This document shows positions 1 through 7,667 of a DNA stretch of 64,000 bases, piece by piece. Source of the DNA: Haloglycomyces albus DSM 45210 (GTDB taxonomy: Bacteria > Actinomycetota > Actinomycetes > Mycobacteriales > Micromonosporaceae); contig NZ_AZUQ01000001.1 in NCBI RefSeq assembly GCF_000527155.1, positions 862,554-926,553 on the forward strand, written 5' to 3'. The notes beneath the pieces were generated by a model that saw only the letters and a program-made list of their open reading frames with translations, was not told the DNA's origin and ran no database searches. The position numbers were made by a program, and so were the translations under genes. Position 1 is the stretch's first letter; each line of letters begins with the position of its first letter.

Positions 1-197
1 CGGCACGTCGCCTGGCAGAGAGCGCGGTCACGCTCAACGCCGGTGCGGGAGGCCGGTCGGCACGCGTTGCGTGGCCCCGCAACACCGAGTCGTATGACCT
101 CCGCCCCGCTTCACGTCGTTGGCGCTCGCGACCCTGTTCACATCGTTACAAGTCGTCTATTGGGTGGGAAACGGGTCGTCACCCACGTCCGGCCAGT

Positions 198-776
198 TTA
201 GCGCGAGTCGGTTGTCCCGGTGGGAGGCCGGATGCCGTACAGCAGCGCGGTGGAGGTGGCGGCCACACCTTCCCCACGTCCGGTGAAACCGAGACCGTCG
301 GTCGTGGTGGCCGACAAGCGTACCGGCGCGTGAAGTATCCCGCTCATCGCGGATTCGGCTTCATGGCGTCGCGGGGCGATTTTGGGGCGCTTGCCAATGA
401 TCTGGATGCTGACGTTGACGATGCGCCATTCCGTCTGTTCCAGTCGTCGCAGCGTTTCACGCAACAGTTCGGCACCGGTGGCATTGGCCCATTCCGGCCG
501 AGAGGTGCCGAAATTGCTACCGAGATCACCCAGTCCTGACGCACTCAGTAGTGCGTCGCATACCGAGTGTGCGGCCACGTCTCCATCGGAGTGCCCCGCC
601 AGCCCGGGGGAGTCGGGCCATTCCAGACAGGCGAGACGACAGGGAGCATCCACATCGAAGCGATGGACGTCACTACCGTGCCCGATCACCAGTGCGGGCG
701 GAGGAGGGACACTCGCGCCGGCCCTTGGTGTATTCGAATCGTCGTGGATTGCGGATGCGGTCTGTTCGTCGTTCAC
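198..776 (-). CDS. ispF: 2-C-methyl-D-erythritol 2,4-cyclodiphosphate synthase
   Basis: Cyclises CDP-methylerythritol 2-phosphate to MEcPP with release of CMP in the MEP isoprenoid pathway (cytoplasm). The metal ligands are visible as D36 and H38 in GSDVHRF and H70 in [10 protein letters not shown]; the family core spans about residues 30-185. With the GTG start at 776 the protein is 192 aa, about 30 residues longer than usual, the extra part being low-complexity. An in-frame GTG at 689 would give the standard length, so the start is uncertain. It lies 21 bp behind carD on the same strand, a familiar actinobacterial neighbourhood. The ispD gene often found between carD and ispF is absent here. 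Confidence 0.93.
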   Translation of the reverse strand: MNDEQTASAIHDDSNTPRAGASVPPPPALVIGHGSDVHRFDVDAPCRLACLEWPDSPGLAGHSDGDVAAHSVCDALLSASGLGDLGSNFGTSRPEWANATGAELLRETLRRLEQTEWRIVNVSIQIIGKRPKIAPRRHEAESAMSGILHAPVRLSATTTDGLGFTGRGEGVAATSTALLYGIRPPTGTTDSR

Positions 777-797
777 ATCCGAAACGTAGCAGTCGCC

Positions 798-1295
798 TTA
801 GCGAATGTGAGTCTCGGCGACCAGAATCTTGTCCATGATGACTTCGGCCTTGTCTTTATCGCATTGTTCGGCGAGTGCGATTTCTCCCACGAGGATTTCG
901 CGCGCCTTGGTCAACATGCGCTTTTCCCCGGCGGACAGGCCACGATCTTGCTCTCGACGCCAGAGGTCACGAACGACTTCGGCTATTTTCAGCGGGGAAC
1001 CGGAGGCGACTTTTTCGACGTTGGCCTTGTACCGGCGCGACCAGTTTGACGGTTCTTCAGTGAAAGGCTCACGAAGTACATCGAACACTTCGGTGAGTCC
1101 ATCGCTGCCGACGACCTCGCGGACGCCGACCATCTCCACATTGTTCGCGGGAACCTTAACCGTGAGATCCCCTTGCTCGACTCGTAGTACGAGATATTCC
1201 TGTTGCACGCCTTTTATGACGCGTGTTTCAACAGCCTCAATCAAAGCAGCCCCATGATGGGGATATACAACGGTTTCACCAACACTAAAACCCAT
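798..1295 (-). CDS. carD: CarD family RNA polymerase-binding transcription regulator
   Basis: CarD binds the RNA polymerase beta subunit and stabilises open complexes, notably at rRNA promoters. The 165-aa protein has the N-terminal CarD/TRCF-type RNAP-interaction domain (about residues 1-60, starting [11 protein letters not shown]) and a C-terminal helical DNA-contacting domain. Trp85 (in PSNWSRRYK) sits at the position of the minor-groove wedge Trp of mycobacterial CarD. Length and ATG start fit the family. It is probably cotranscribed with ispF (21-bp gap) and is divergent from the lipoprotein gene at 1566, with a shared 270-bp promoter region. Confidence 0.95.
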   Translation of the reverse strand: MGFSVGETVVYPHHGAALIEAVETRVIKGVQQEYLVLRVEQGDLTVKVPANNVEMVGVREVVGSDGLTEVFDVLREPFTEEPSNWSRRYKANVEKVASGSPLKIAEVVRDLWRREQDRGLSAGEKRMLTKAREILVGEIALAEQCDKDKAEVIMDKILVAETHIR

Positions 1296-1565
1296 AGGAT
1301 TGAAACCCCTTTCGCTGTGTCTAGCCTAACACGCGGGGACGGTTGGCCCCGAACGCTGATGACAGCTGACGCCCTGTTCAAATGGTATGTGATTGATTAC
1401 TCTACGGCAGAAGAGCATGTATGAACCGATGAAACCTTGAAATGAGTGATCTTCGCACGCCCGTAAAGTAGTGGTCGCCACTCCATTTTCACCAGGTTGG
1501 TTCAGGCCGACTCACGACGTCCTTTAGGCTACGGGTAGTGCCTAAATTCCAAGGAGGAACCGACG
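1296..1565. promoter_or_regulatory. Divergent promoter region carD / lipoprotein
   Basis: A 270-bp intergenic region between divergently transcribed genes. It must contain promoters for both, but I cannot assign -35/-10 boxes with confidence. A clear ribosome binding site, AAGGAGG at about 1551-1557, precedes the GTG start at 1566 and decides that start. Confidence 0.5.
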
Positions 1566-2435
1566 GTGGCATCCGGAAACTTCAATCGCCGTCTCATGGG
1601 ACGGACGGCAGCCCTTGCGATCGCTGCTGCTGCCGGCATCGGCCTGTCAGCATGCGGAGCGGGACTCAACTCCCAAACTGAAATCAAGCAGAGTGCCGTT
1701 GCGGGCATCAACGCGGATGCCGGCCCGGTCTCCCTACGTGACTTGCAGGTCGAATTCGACTCCCCCGAGGGCTACGCGGAAGGCGACAACGCCGCACTCC
1801 GCGTGTGGCTCGGAATCGGCCCCGACTCCACCGCCACTCTTACCGACGTCACGACCGACGCGGCCGACGACGTCACGTTCGTCTCCGCCGACGCGGCCGA
1901 GCCCGAACCGGAACAACCGGAAGAGGAGCCCGCCGACGAAACCGAAGGTGAAGGCGAAGAAGACGGCGAAACGGCCGACGAAGAGCAAGGCGACGGCGAG
2001 ACCGCCGACGACGCAGCCGAAAACGACGCCAACGAAGGCACCGACCAAGAGGACGCCGAGGACGGCACCCAGGAAGGTGAAGACGCCGAAGGCGACGTTG
2101 ACACAACCGAAGAGGATGCCGAAGGCACCGAGGACGAACAAATCACCGGCGGTGACATTGACATCACCCTCGAGAAGAACGGTTTCGTCCGTCTCGACAA
2201 GAACAGCCTCGAAGGCGACCAAACGCCCGGCTACCTACAGCTGGAAGGCCTCAACGAATCACTGGCGTCCGGACAAGATGTGGAGGTCACCTTCACCTTC
2301 GACATCACCACCACCGACCGCGACGGTGAGACCTCCGAAAGCACCGAGACGATCACGCTCAACCTCCCGGTAGGACAGGCCACTCAACAAGAAGAAGCCG
2401 AGCACGTCGAAGCCCCGGGGATGGGTGGACATTAG
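1566..2435 (+). CDS. Acidic lipoprotein, PCu(A)C-like fold with acid-rich insertion
   Basis: A 289-aa exported lipoprotein. Residues 1-30 form a signal peptide (NRRLMGRT, hydrophobic stretch, lipobox LSAC, Cys30). The part around residues 50-110 and the part after about 195 look like one beta-rich domain; the stretch GYLQLEGLNESLASGQDVEVTFTF is reminiscent of the copper chaperone PCu(A)C/DUF461 group (inference). Between them, residues about 112-195 are almost entirely Glu, Asp, Gly, Thr and Ala, an extreme acidic low-complexity insertion. The classical copper motif (H-x10-M-x-M) is not seen, though the C-terminus ends in EAPGMGGH. Function is unknown. The GTG start is fixed by a strong AAGGAGG. 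The structured repeat array starts only 4 bp after the stop codon. Confidence 0.8.
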   Translation: MASGNFNRRLMGRTAALAIAAAAGIGLSACGAGLNSQTEIKQSAVAGINADAGPVSLRDLQVEFDSPEGYAEGDNAALRVWLGIGPDSTATLTDVTTDAADDVTFVSADAAEPEPEQPEEEPADETEGEGEEDGETADEEQGDGETADDAAENDANEGTDQEDAEDGTQEGEDAEGDVDTTEEDAEGTEDEQITGGDIDITLEKNGFVRLDKNSLEGDQTPGYLQLEGLNESLASGQDVEVTFTFDITTTDRDGETSESTETITLNLPVGQATQQEEAEHVEAPGMGGH

Positions 2436-2439
2436 GTGA

Positions 2440-2810
2440 GGTGACCGCTCAGCTTGCCCCAGGCACTCCATCTTTGCGCTGTGGGGGCCTCTTGCGGCCA
2501 TGAGGCCGCTGCGAGTCCTCCTCGCGCAAATCTGAAGCACCTGGAACAACCTGAGCTCTTCTCCAGCTCTACCGCCGCTGCACACGCGCTTCGCGCGTTG
2601 TTAGCGGCTCGCCAGTTGGTATATCCGTGGGAACCGTGCAGTGGTTGAGCTCTTTAGGGATCACAGGCAGCACTACCGCCGTGGGACACGCGCTGCGCGC
2701 GTAGTTAGCAGCTCGCCAGTTGGCTCGTCCCTGAGGATGGAGTGACGGCAACGCTCTATAGGGATCACAGGCAGCACTACCGCTTCTGCGTTCCGCAGGA
2801 AACTCGCTGG
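2440..2810 (+). repeat. Structured tandem repeat array, left copy
   Basis: Begins with GGTGACCGCTCA (2440-2451). A hairpin region at about 2486-2518 is followed by a core (2516-2583) that is identical over 68 nt to the inverted copy at 60313-60380. Then come tandem units starting AGCWCTACCGC at 2565, 2669 and 2773, a period of 104. The 25-mer at 2655-2679 recurs exactly at 2759-2783, and GCTCGCCAGTTGG recurs at 2607 and 2711. Each unit has a short GC hairpin 10-22 nt after its start, with sequences that differ between units. A strong plus-strand terminator follows at 2863. I read this as a transcribed structured RNA or a dispersed structured element; the function is unknown. Confidence 0.8.
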
Positions 2811-2862
2811 CTTTATGGCGCATGTTCAGTTCTGATGGCTGTTGATCACGTAACTTGATTTC

Positions 2863-2900
2863 TTGGACCCCGGCTTAGGCCGGGGTCCAATTTTGTGTTT
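2863..2900 (+). terminator. Rho-independent terminator after repeat array
   Basis: A perfect 12-bp stem (2863-2874 with 2879-2890) around a TTAG loop, followed on the plus strand by TTTTGTGTTT. The T-tract is on the plus strand, so it ends plus transcription through the repeat array. The stem alone could also act behind the minus-strand exonuclease. Confidence 0.85.
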
Positions 2901-2934
2901 GTGGAGCTGACACCGTTGGACGGGTCGCGCTGTT

Positions 2935-3615
2935 TTAGAGCGCCAGCGGCCACCGGCGATCGATATCGGCGTCACGGCCCTTCGACCGCAGCCAGGCTTC
3001 GAAGCGTTCTTTATCCGCCGCATACCATTCCTTCTGCGCCGCACACAGTTCCGCCGCGTCCATAGCGGCCAGATCCGCGAACCGTTCTCCCAGAATCCGT
3101 GCCAATGCCACCGAAGCACGGGCATCGGCCAACGCGGAATGGGCGTCGGACAGTTCGACGCGGTAATGGGCGGCGACGATGTCGAGCTTGCGCTTTCCCT
3201 TTCGGAAACGATCCATTTGCTTATCAAGCACGAGCGGATCGACGATGAGGAGGCGCTCCAGATCCACATCGGTGATGCCATGACGTTCGAACTCGTAGTA
3301 CATCAGGGTGAGGTCGAACGGCGCGTTGTAGATCACGACGGGAATTCGCTCCTCGATCGCCGTTCTCAAGTGGGCGGCGACCTCTTCCAGAGCGGCCTTG
3401 GGATCGATTCCTTCGGCCTTTACCTTGTCATCGCTGATTCCGTGGACGGCCACCGCACCGGGGTCGATGGGGACCTGAGGATTGATCAACCAGTCGTGGT
3501 CCTTCTTCTCGGTGACGATTCCGGCCTGTATGACGCGATCTTTTTTCGGTACGACGCCGGTGGTCTCAGTGTCGAAACCCATCAACGGCCCTTGGTACCA
3601 AGCATTCTCAGACAT
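2935..3615 (-). CDS. DEDDh 3'-5' exonuclease (DNA polymerase III epsilon-like)
   Basis: A 226-aa exonuclease of the DnaQ/DEDDh family, probably acting in DNA repair or RNA turnover. Exo I is FDTETTG (about residue 15), Exo II is NAPFDLTLM and Exo III is the H and D of DAHSALADA, so all catalytic acids and the general-base His are present. The open frame continues upstream to 3921, but the ATG at 3615 (MSENAWYQG) starts just before Exo I and is the sensible start. The upstream part has no domain and would run over the promoter of the symporter gene. There is no polymerase or other domain, so it is a stand-alone exonuclease. It is divergent from the AGCS gene. Confidence 0.88.
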   Translation of the reverse strand: MSENAWYQGPLMGFDTETTGVVPKKDRVIQAGIVTEKKDHDWLINPQVPIDPGAVAVHGISDDKVKAEGIDPKAALEEVAAHLRTAIEERIPVVIYNAPFDLTLMYYEFERHGITDVDLERLLIVDPLVLDKQMDRFRKGKRKLDIVAAHYRVELSDAHSALADARASVALARILGERFADLAAMDAAELCAAQKEWYAADKERFEAWLRSKGRDADIDRRWPLAL

Positions 3616-3829
3616 GCCACTGACTGTAACGTCATGGTGTGTCAAACCGCTCGAACGGTGGCGTTGTCGCGTGGCCCGGCGTCGAGACCGAGCGGCGAAA
3701 GTACTATGATGGGGGCCACTTATAGGACCGATGATGCGACCCGCACGGCACGGGCCGCCCTGAATCGTCGGTCGCGTCCGTGCCCGCTGTCGCGTTGGCC
3801 AACCCAACGCAACCACCCCAGGAGAATCC

Positions 3830-5347
3830 GTGAATTTCCTAGACGAATTTGGCTCCAAGCTGGAAGAGTGGGTCAATTCCGCCACGGCCCCGATTGAGGG
3901 GGTCGTGAGCGCCACCAGCACTTTTGTATGGGGACCTTTTCTTCTGATCCCGCTCTTGCTTGGTGCCGGTATTATTTTGACCAGCGCCTTGGGCGGAATT
4001 CAGTTCCGCCGACTCGGTTACGGTCTCTGGCTGGCGTTCTTCAAACGCCACGAAGCCCGTGACACCGAAGGCGACATCAGCCACTATCAAGCCCTGTCGG
4101 TGGCCCTGGCCGCCACGGTCGGTGTGGGGAACATCGGTGGTGTGGCCGCCGCGTTCACCCTCGGCGGACCGGGTGCGCTGTTCTGGATGTGGATCACCGG
4201 TCTGCTCGGTATGGCCACCAAATACTCGGAAGCGCTGCTCGGTGTCAAGTACCGCACTGTCAATGAGCACGGGGAGCAATCCGGTGGACCGCAGCAATAC
4301 TTGACTCGCGGCCTCGCCGACATCACCTACCTGTCCGAACCGGTCAAGAAACGCATCGGTGCGATTCTCGGCCTGTCCTTCGCCGTCTTCGGCGTTGTCG
4401 CCTCGTTCGGTATCGGTAACGCCCTCCAATCGGGCAACGTGTCGTCCGCTATCACCGGACAGTGGGAAGGCGTTGACAACAGCCTGGTCGGAATCATCAT
4501 GATGGTCGTCGCCGGTTTGGTGATTCTGGGCGGTATCAAATGGATCGGACGTGTCACGTCCTTGTTCGTACCGTTCATGATCGTCCTGTACATCGCCGGA
4601 ACACTGGCGGTCCTGATATTGAACATCGATCAACTCGGCGCGGCTCTCAATTCGATCTTCTCCGACGCCTTCACCGGCTCGTCGGCGGTCGGCGGGTTCG
4701 TCGGTGCCGGTATCATCACCGTGGTCCGCGCGGGTGTCGCCCGAGGGATCTTCTCCAACGAGTCCGGCCTCGGTACCGGCGGTATCGCGGCCGCAGCCGC
4801 CAAGACCGACGCCGCGCCACGCCAGGCCATGGTGTCCATGACGCAGACGTTCATCGACACCATCATCGTGGTCACCCTGACCGGCTTGACCATCGCCGTC
4901 ACCGGCGTGCTGGGCACGGAACGGGTCAACGACGACGGCGAAACGGTCATGGTCGAAGGAGCCGACCTCACCCGTCTAGCCTTCGAGGAAGGCCTCTCCG
5001 GCTGGGGCGACGCCGGTGGTCTGATCGTCGCTCTGGCGGTGGTGCTGTTCGCCATGTCCACCATCTTCGGTTGGTCCTACTACGGGGAAAAGTGCCTGGA
5101 GCGCTTTGCCGGTGACCGCTTCAAACTTCTCTACCGCACGCTGTTCGTGCTAGTGGTGTTCGTGGGTGCCGTCACCAGCCTCGACGTCCTCTGGGGCATC
5201 TCCGACGTCTTCAACGGCCTCATGGCCATTCCGAACCTGATCGGACTGATCATGCTGACGCCCATCCTGCGGAAGGAGACCTCCAAGTTCTTCTCCAACC
5301 GCGATTGGCGTCTGCTGCCCACCGACGCACTGGAAAAGAACGGTTAG
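3830..5347 (+). CDS. Alanine/glycine:cation symporter (AGCS family)
   Basis: A 505-aa inner-membrane protein of the sodium:alanine symporter family, with about ten or eleven hydrophobic segments. Family signatures include VGVGNIGGVAAAFTLGGPG (about residues 95-115) and NESGLGTGGIAAAAA (about 305-320). It probably imports alanine or glycine with Na+, which suits a saline habitat. The start is GTG at 3830, preceded by AGGAGAATCC. It is a single-gene unit closed by the terminator at 5373. Confidence 0.9.
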   Translation: MNFLDEFGSKLEEWVNSATAPIEGVVSATSTFVWGPFLLIPLLLGAGIILTSALGGIQFRRLGYGLWLAFFKRHEARDTEGDISHYQALSVALAATVGVGNIGGVAAAFTLGGPGALFWMWITGLLGMATKYSEALLGVKYRTVNEHGEQSGGPQQYLTRGLADITYLSEPVKKRIGAILGLSFAVFGVVASFGIGNALQSGNVSSAITGQWEGVDNSLVGIIMMVVAGLVILGGIKWIGRVTSLFVPFMIVLYIAGTLAVLILNIDQLGAALNSIFSDAFTGSSAVGGFVGAGIITVVRAGVARGIFSNESGLGTGGIAAAAAKTDAAPRQAMVSMTQTFIDTIIVVTLTGLTIAVTGVLGTERVNDDGETVMVEGADLTRLAFEEGLSGWGDAGGLIVALAVVLFAMSTIFGWSYYGEKCLERFAGDRFKLLYRTLFVLVVFVGAVTSLDVLWGISDVFNGLMAIPNLIGLIMLTPILRKETSKFFSNRDWRLLPTDALEKNG

Positions 5348-5372
5348 TTCCTCAGACGGAGTCACGCGCTAG

Positions 5373-5416
5373 ACGGCGGGGCGAACGGGAGAGAATCCTG
5401 TCCGCCCCGCCGTTTA
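5373..5416 (+). terminator. Rho-independent terminator after AGCS symporter
   Basis: An 11-bp perfect GC-rich stem (5373-5383 with 5403-5413) with an 18-20 nt loop, followed by TTTAG. It lies only 11 bp before the next start codon, so the helicase promoter must overlap the preceding sequence or be internal. Confidence 0.7.
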
Positions 5417-5426
5417 GACTGACACC

Positions 5427-7667
5427 ATGACCGATGCGGGTGGGCACCACCAATCACAGCACCCCGGGCGCACGCTCGAGGTCGTCCTCGAACGCATTAC
5501 CTTCGCCTCCGAAGAAACCGGCTACACCATCGCCCGGGCCTCACAGGGTCGGTCGAGCGAACTCATCACCATTGTGGGCCCGCTTTTGGGAGCCCAGATC
5601 GGAGAAAGCCTGGTGGTGACCGGACGCTGGACCGTTCACGCCAAATACGGGCGGCAATTCGAAGTCTGGTCATACCGCACCGTTCTGCCCGCCACGGTCC
5701 AGGGCATTGAGAAGTATCTGGGGAGTGGGTTGATAAAAGGTGTCGGCCCCAAGACGGCCGAAAAGATCGTGGGCCATTTCGGCCCCGACACACTGGACGT
5801 CATCGACACCGATCCCGACCGGCTGATCGAGGTTCCCAGCCTGGGCCCCAAACGCACCGCCACCATCACCGCCGCGTGGGAAGAGCAGCGGGCCATCAAA
5901 GAGGTGATGGTTTTCCTCCAGTCGGTGGACGTGTCCACCTCACTGGCGGTCAAGATCTACAAAAAGTACGAAGACGCCGCCATCGGCGTGGTCAAGAACG
6001 AGCCGTATCGACTGGCCAACGACGTGTGGGGCATCGGGTTCAAAACCGCCGACTCGATCGCCCAGGCGGTCGGCATCGCCCACGACTCCCCCGAACGCAT
6101 CAAAGCCGCCCTGCAATACAGCCTGTCTCAAGCGACCGACGGTGGACACTGTTTCCTTCCGGAACCGAATCTCATCTCCGATACGGCCGCGATGCTGGAA
6201 CTCGATACCGAATTGGTGGACAAGGCGCTCGAAGAACTGATCGCGGAAGACGAGTACGTGAAAGCCGACGACATCCCCTCGGCAGACGACTCCACGGTCC
6301 CGGCCCGCTATCTCACCCCGTTCTACCACGCCGAAGGTGGGTTGGCCCGCACCGTCGCACAGCTCCTGTCGGAGAAGGCCGACCGCATGTCGACGTTCCA
6401 GTCGGTGGACTGGGACCGGGCCCTGGATTGGCTGCGTCGTCAGACGGGCGCGGATTTGGCCGAACAGCAACGCGAAGCAGTCAGGCTGGCGTTGACGAGT
6501 AAGTTCGCCGTTCTGACCGGTGGCCCGGGCTGTGGGAAGAGCTTTACCGTTTCGTCGATCGTGGCCTTGGCGCGAGCAAAGAAGGCGAAGGTCATGTTGA
6601 CCGCGCCCACCGGGCGCGCCGCCAAACGGCTTGCGGAGCTGACCGGTCACGAGGCGACGACGGTGCACCGCTTGTTGTCGCTACGTCCGGGTGGAGACGC
6701 CGCCTATGATCGGGACAATCCCCTGGACGTCGATCTTCTCGTGGTGGACGAATCATCCATGTTGGACACTATTTTGGCCAATAAGCTGGTGAAGGCCGTC
6801 CCTCCGGGGGCTCACGTTCTATTCGTCGGCGACGTGGATCAGCTGCCCTCGGTGGGTGCAGGTGAGGTTCTCCGAGACCTGTTGGCGGCGAATGATATTC
6901 CGCGCGTACGCCTGACCGAGGTGTTCCGTCAGGCCGCTGAATCGGGTGTCGTGGCCGGAGCGCACCAGGTCAATCACGGGCAGGAACCGGACGTCAAAGG
7001 CTACGACGACTTCTTCTTTTTCTCGTGCGAGGACAAGGAGATTCTGCCGGAGAAGGTGGTGGAGATCGTGGCACAGCGTATCCCGCAGCGTTTCGGCCTG
7101 CACCCCACGCGCGACGTCCAGGTGCTCACGCCGATGCATCGGGGCCCCTCCGGAGCGGGAAATCTCAATCGCCTCCTGCAGGAGACCCTCACCCCGGCGC
7201 GGGAGGGACAACCTGAGAAGCAGTACGGCGGTCGGATCTATCGCTCTGGTGACAAGGTCATTCAACTGCGCAATAACTACGACAAGGGCGCCAACGGCGT
7301 CTTCAACGGGACGGTCGGCAGGGTGATCGACATCGATACCGTCGCGCAGGCGGCCACGATCCGCACCGATGAGGACGAAGAGGTGGGGTACGACTTCTCC
7401 GAATTGGACGAGCTCACCCACGCCTACGCCATCACCGTGCACCGCAGCCAAGGCAGCGAGTATCCCGCCGTGGTCGTTCCCATGACCACCTCCGCCTACA
7501 CCATGTTGCGGCGCAACCTCCTCTACACCGCGATCACTCGCGCCAAGCGTCTGGTGGTGTTGGTGGGTTCCAAGCGCGCCATGATGATCGCGGTGAAGTC
7601 AAAGGGAACCGGAAAGCGCCACACCGGCCTGACGGCCCGGCTGGAACGCAGTTTCAGCGACCTCTGA
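5427..7667 (+). CDS. recD2: RecD2-type ATP-dependent 5'-3' DNA helicase
   Basis: A 746-aa SF1B helicase of the RecD-like class that works without RecBC. The N-terminal third has an OB-like region and helix-hairpin-helix repeats (LGSGLIKGVGPKTAEKIV, and VPSLGPKRTATI near residue 135). The motor has Walker A TGGPGCGKSFT (about residue 364), motif II VVDESSM, and the C-terminal motifs TVHRSQGSEY and LYTAITRAKRLV. All motifs look intact. It stands alone between a terminator and the convergent glycosyltransferase gene, whose 3' end it overlaps by 14 bp. Role: probably replication-fork or recombination repair. Confidence 0.93.
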   Translation: MTDAGGHHQSQHPGRTLEVVLERITFASEETGYTIARASQGRSSELITIVGPLLGAQIGESLVVTGRWTVHAKYGRQFEVWSYRTVLPATVQGIEKYLGSGLIKGVGPKTAEKIVGHFGPDTLDVIDTDPDRLIEVPSLGPKRTATITAAWEEQRAIKEVMVFLQSVDVSTSLAVKIYKKYEDAAIGVVKNEPYRLANDVWGIGFKTADSIAQAVGIAHDSPERIKAALQYSLSQATDGGHCFLPEPNLISDTAAMLELDTELVDKALEELIAEDEYVKADDIPSADDSTVPARYLTPFYHAEGGLARTVAQLLSEKADRMSTFQSVDWDRALDWLRRQTGADLAEQQREAVRLALTSKFAVLTGGPGCGKSFTVSSIVALARAKKAKVMLTAPTGRAAKRLAELTGHEATTVHRLLSLRPGGDAAYDRDNPLDVDLLVVDESSMLDTILANKLVKAVPPGAHVLFVGDVDQLPSVGAGEVLRDLLAANDIPRVRLTEVFRQAAESGVVAGAHQVNHGQEPDVKGYDDFFFFSCEDKEILPEKVVEIVAQRIPQRFGLHPTRDVQVLTPMHRGPSGAGNLNRLLQETLTPAREGQPEKQYGGRIYRSGDKVIQLRNNYDKGANGVFNGTVGRVIDIDTVAQAATIRTDEDEEVGYDFSELDELTHAYAITVHRSQGSEYPAVVVPMTTSAYTMLRRNLLYTAITRAKRLVVLVGSKRAMMIAVKSKGTGKRHTGLTARLERSFSDL

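Noticed and set aside
1-197. Open frames in the first 197 bases.
   Set aside because: All are short and cut by the window edge; no recognisable end of a gene downstream of ispF.
2454-2648. A small open frame in the left repeat whose translation resembles a frame in the right repeat (60185-60442, minus).
   Set aside because: It would start with TTG. The differences between copies outside the identical core are mostly amino-acid changing and sit in hairpin arms where pairing is kept. This fits an RNA, not a peptide.
2565-2800. CRISPR-like spacing of the 104-nt units.
   Set aside because: Only three units, spacers are themselves similar between units, and no cas genes are near.
3616-3921. N-terminal extension of the DEDDh exonuclease to 3921.
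   Set aside because: It runs through the promoter region of the divergent symporter, has no domain, and ATG 3615 gives the normal N-terminus.
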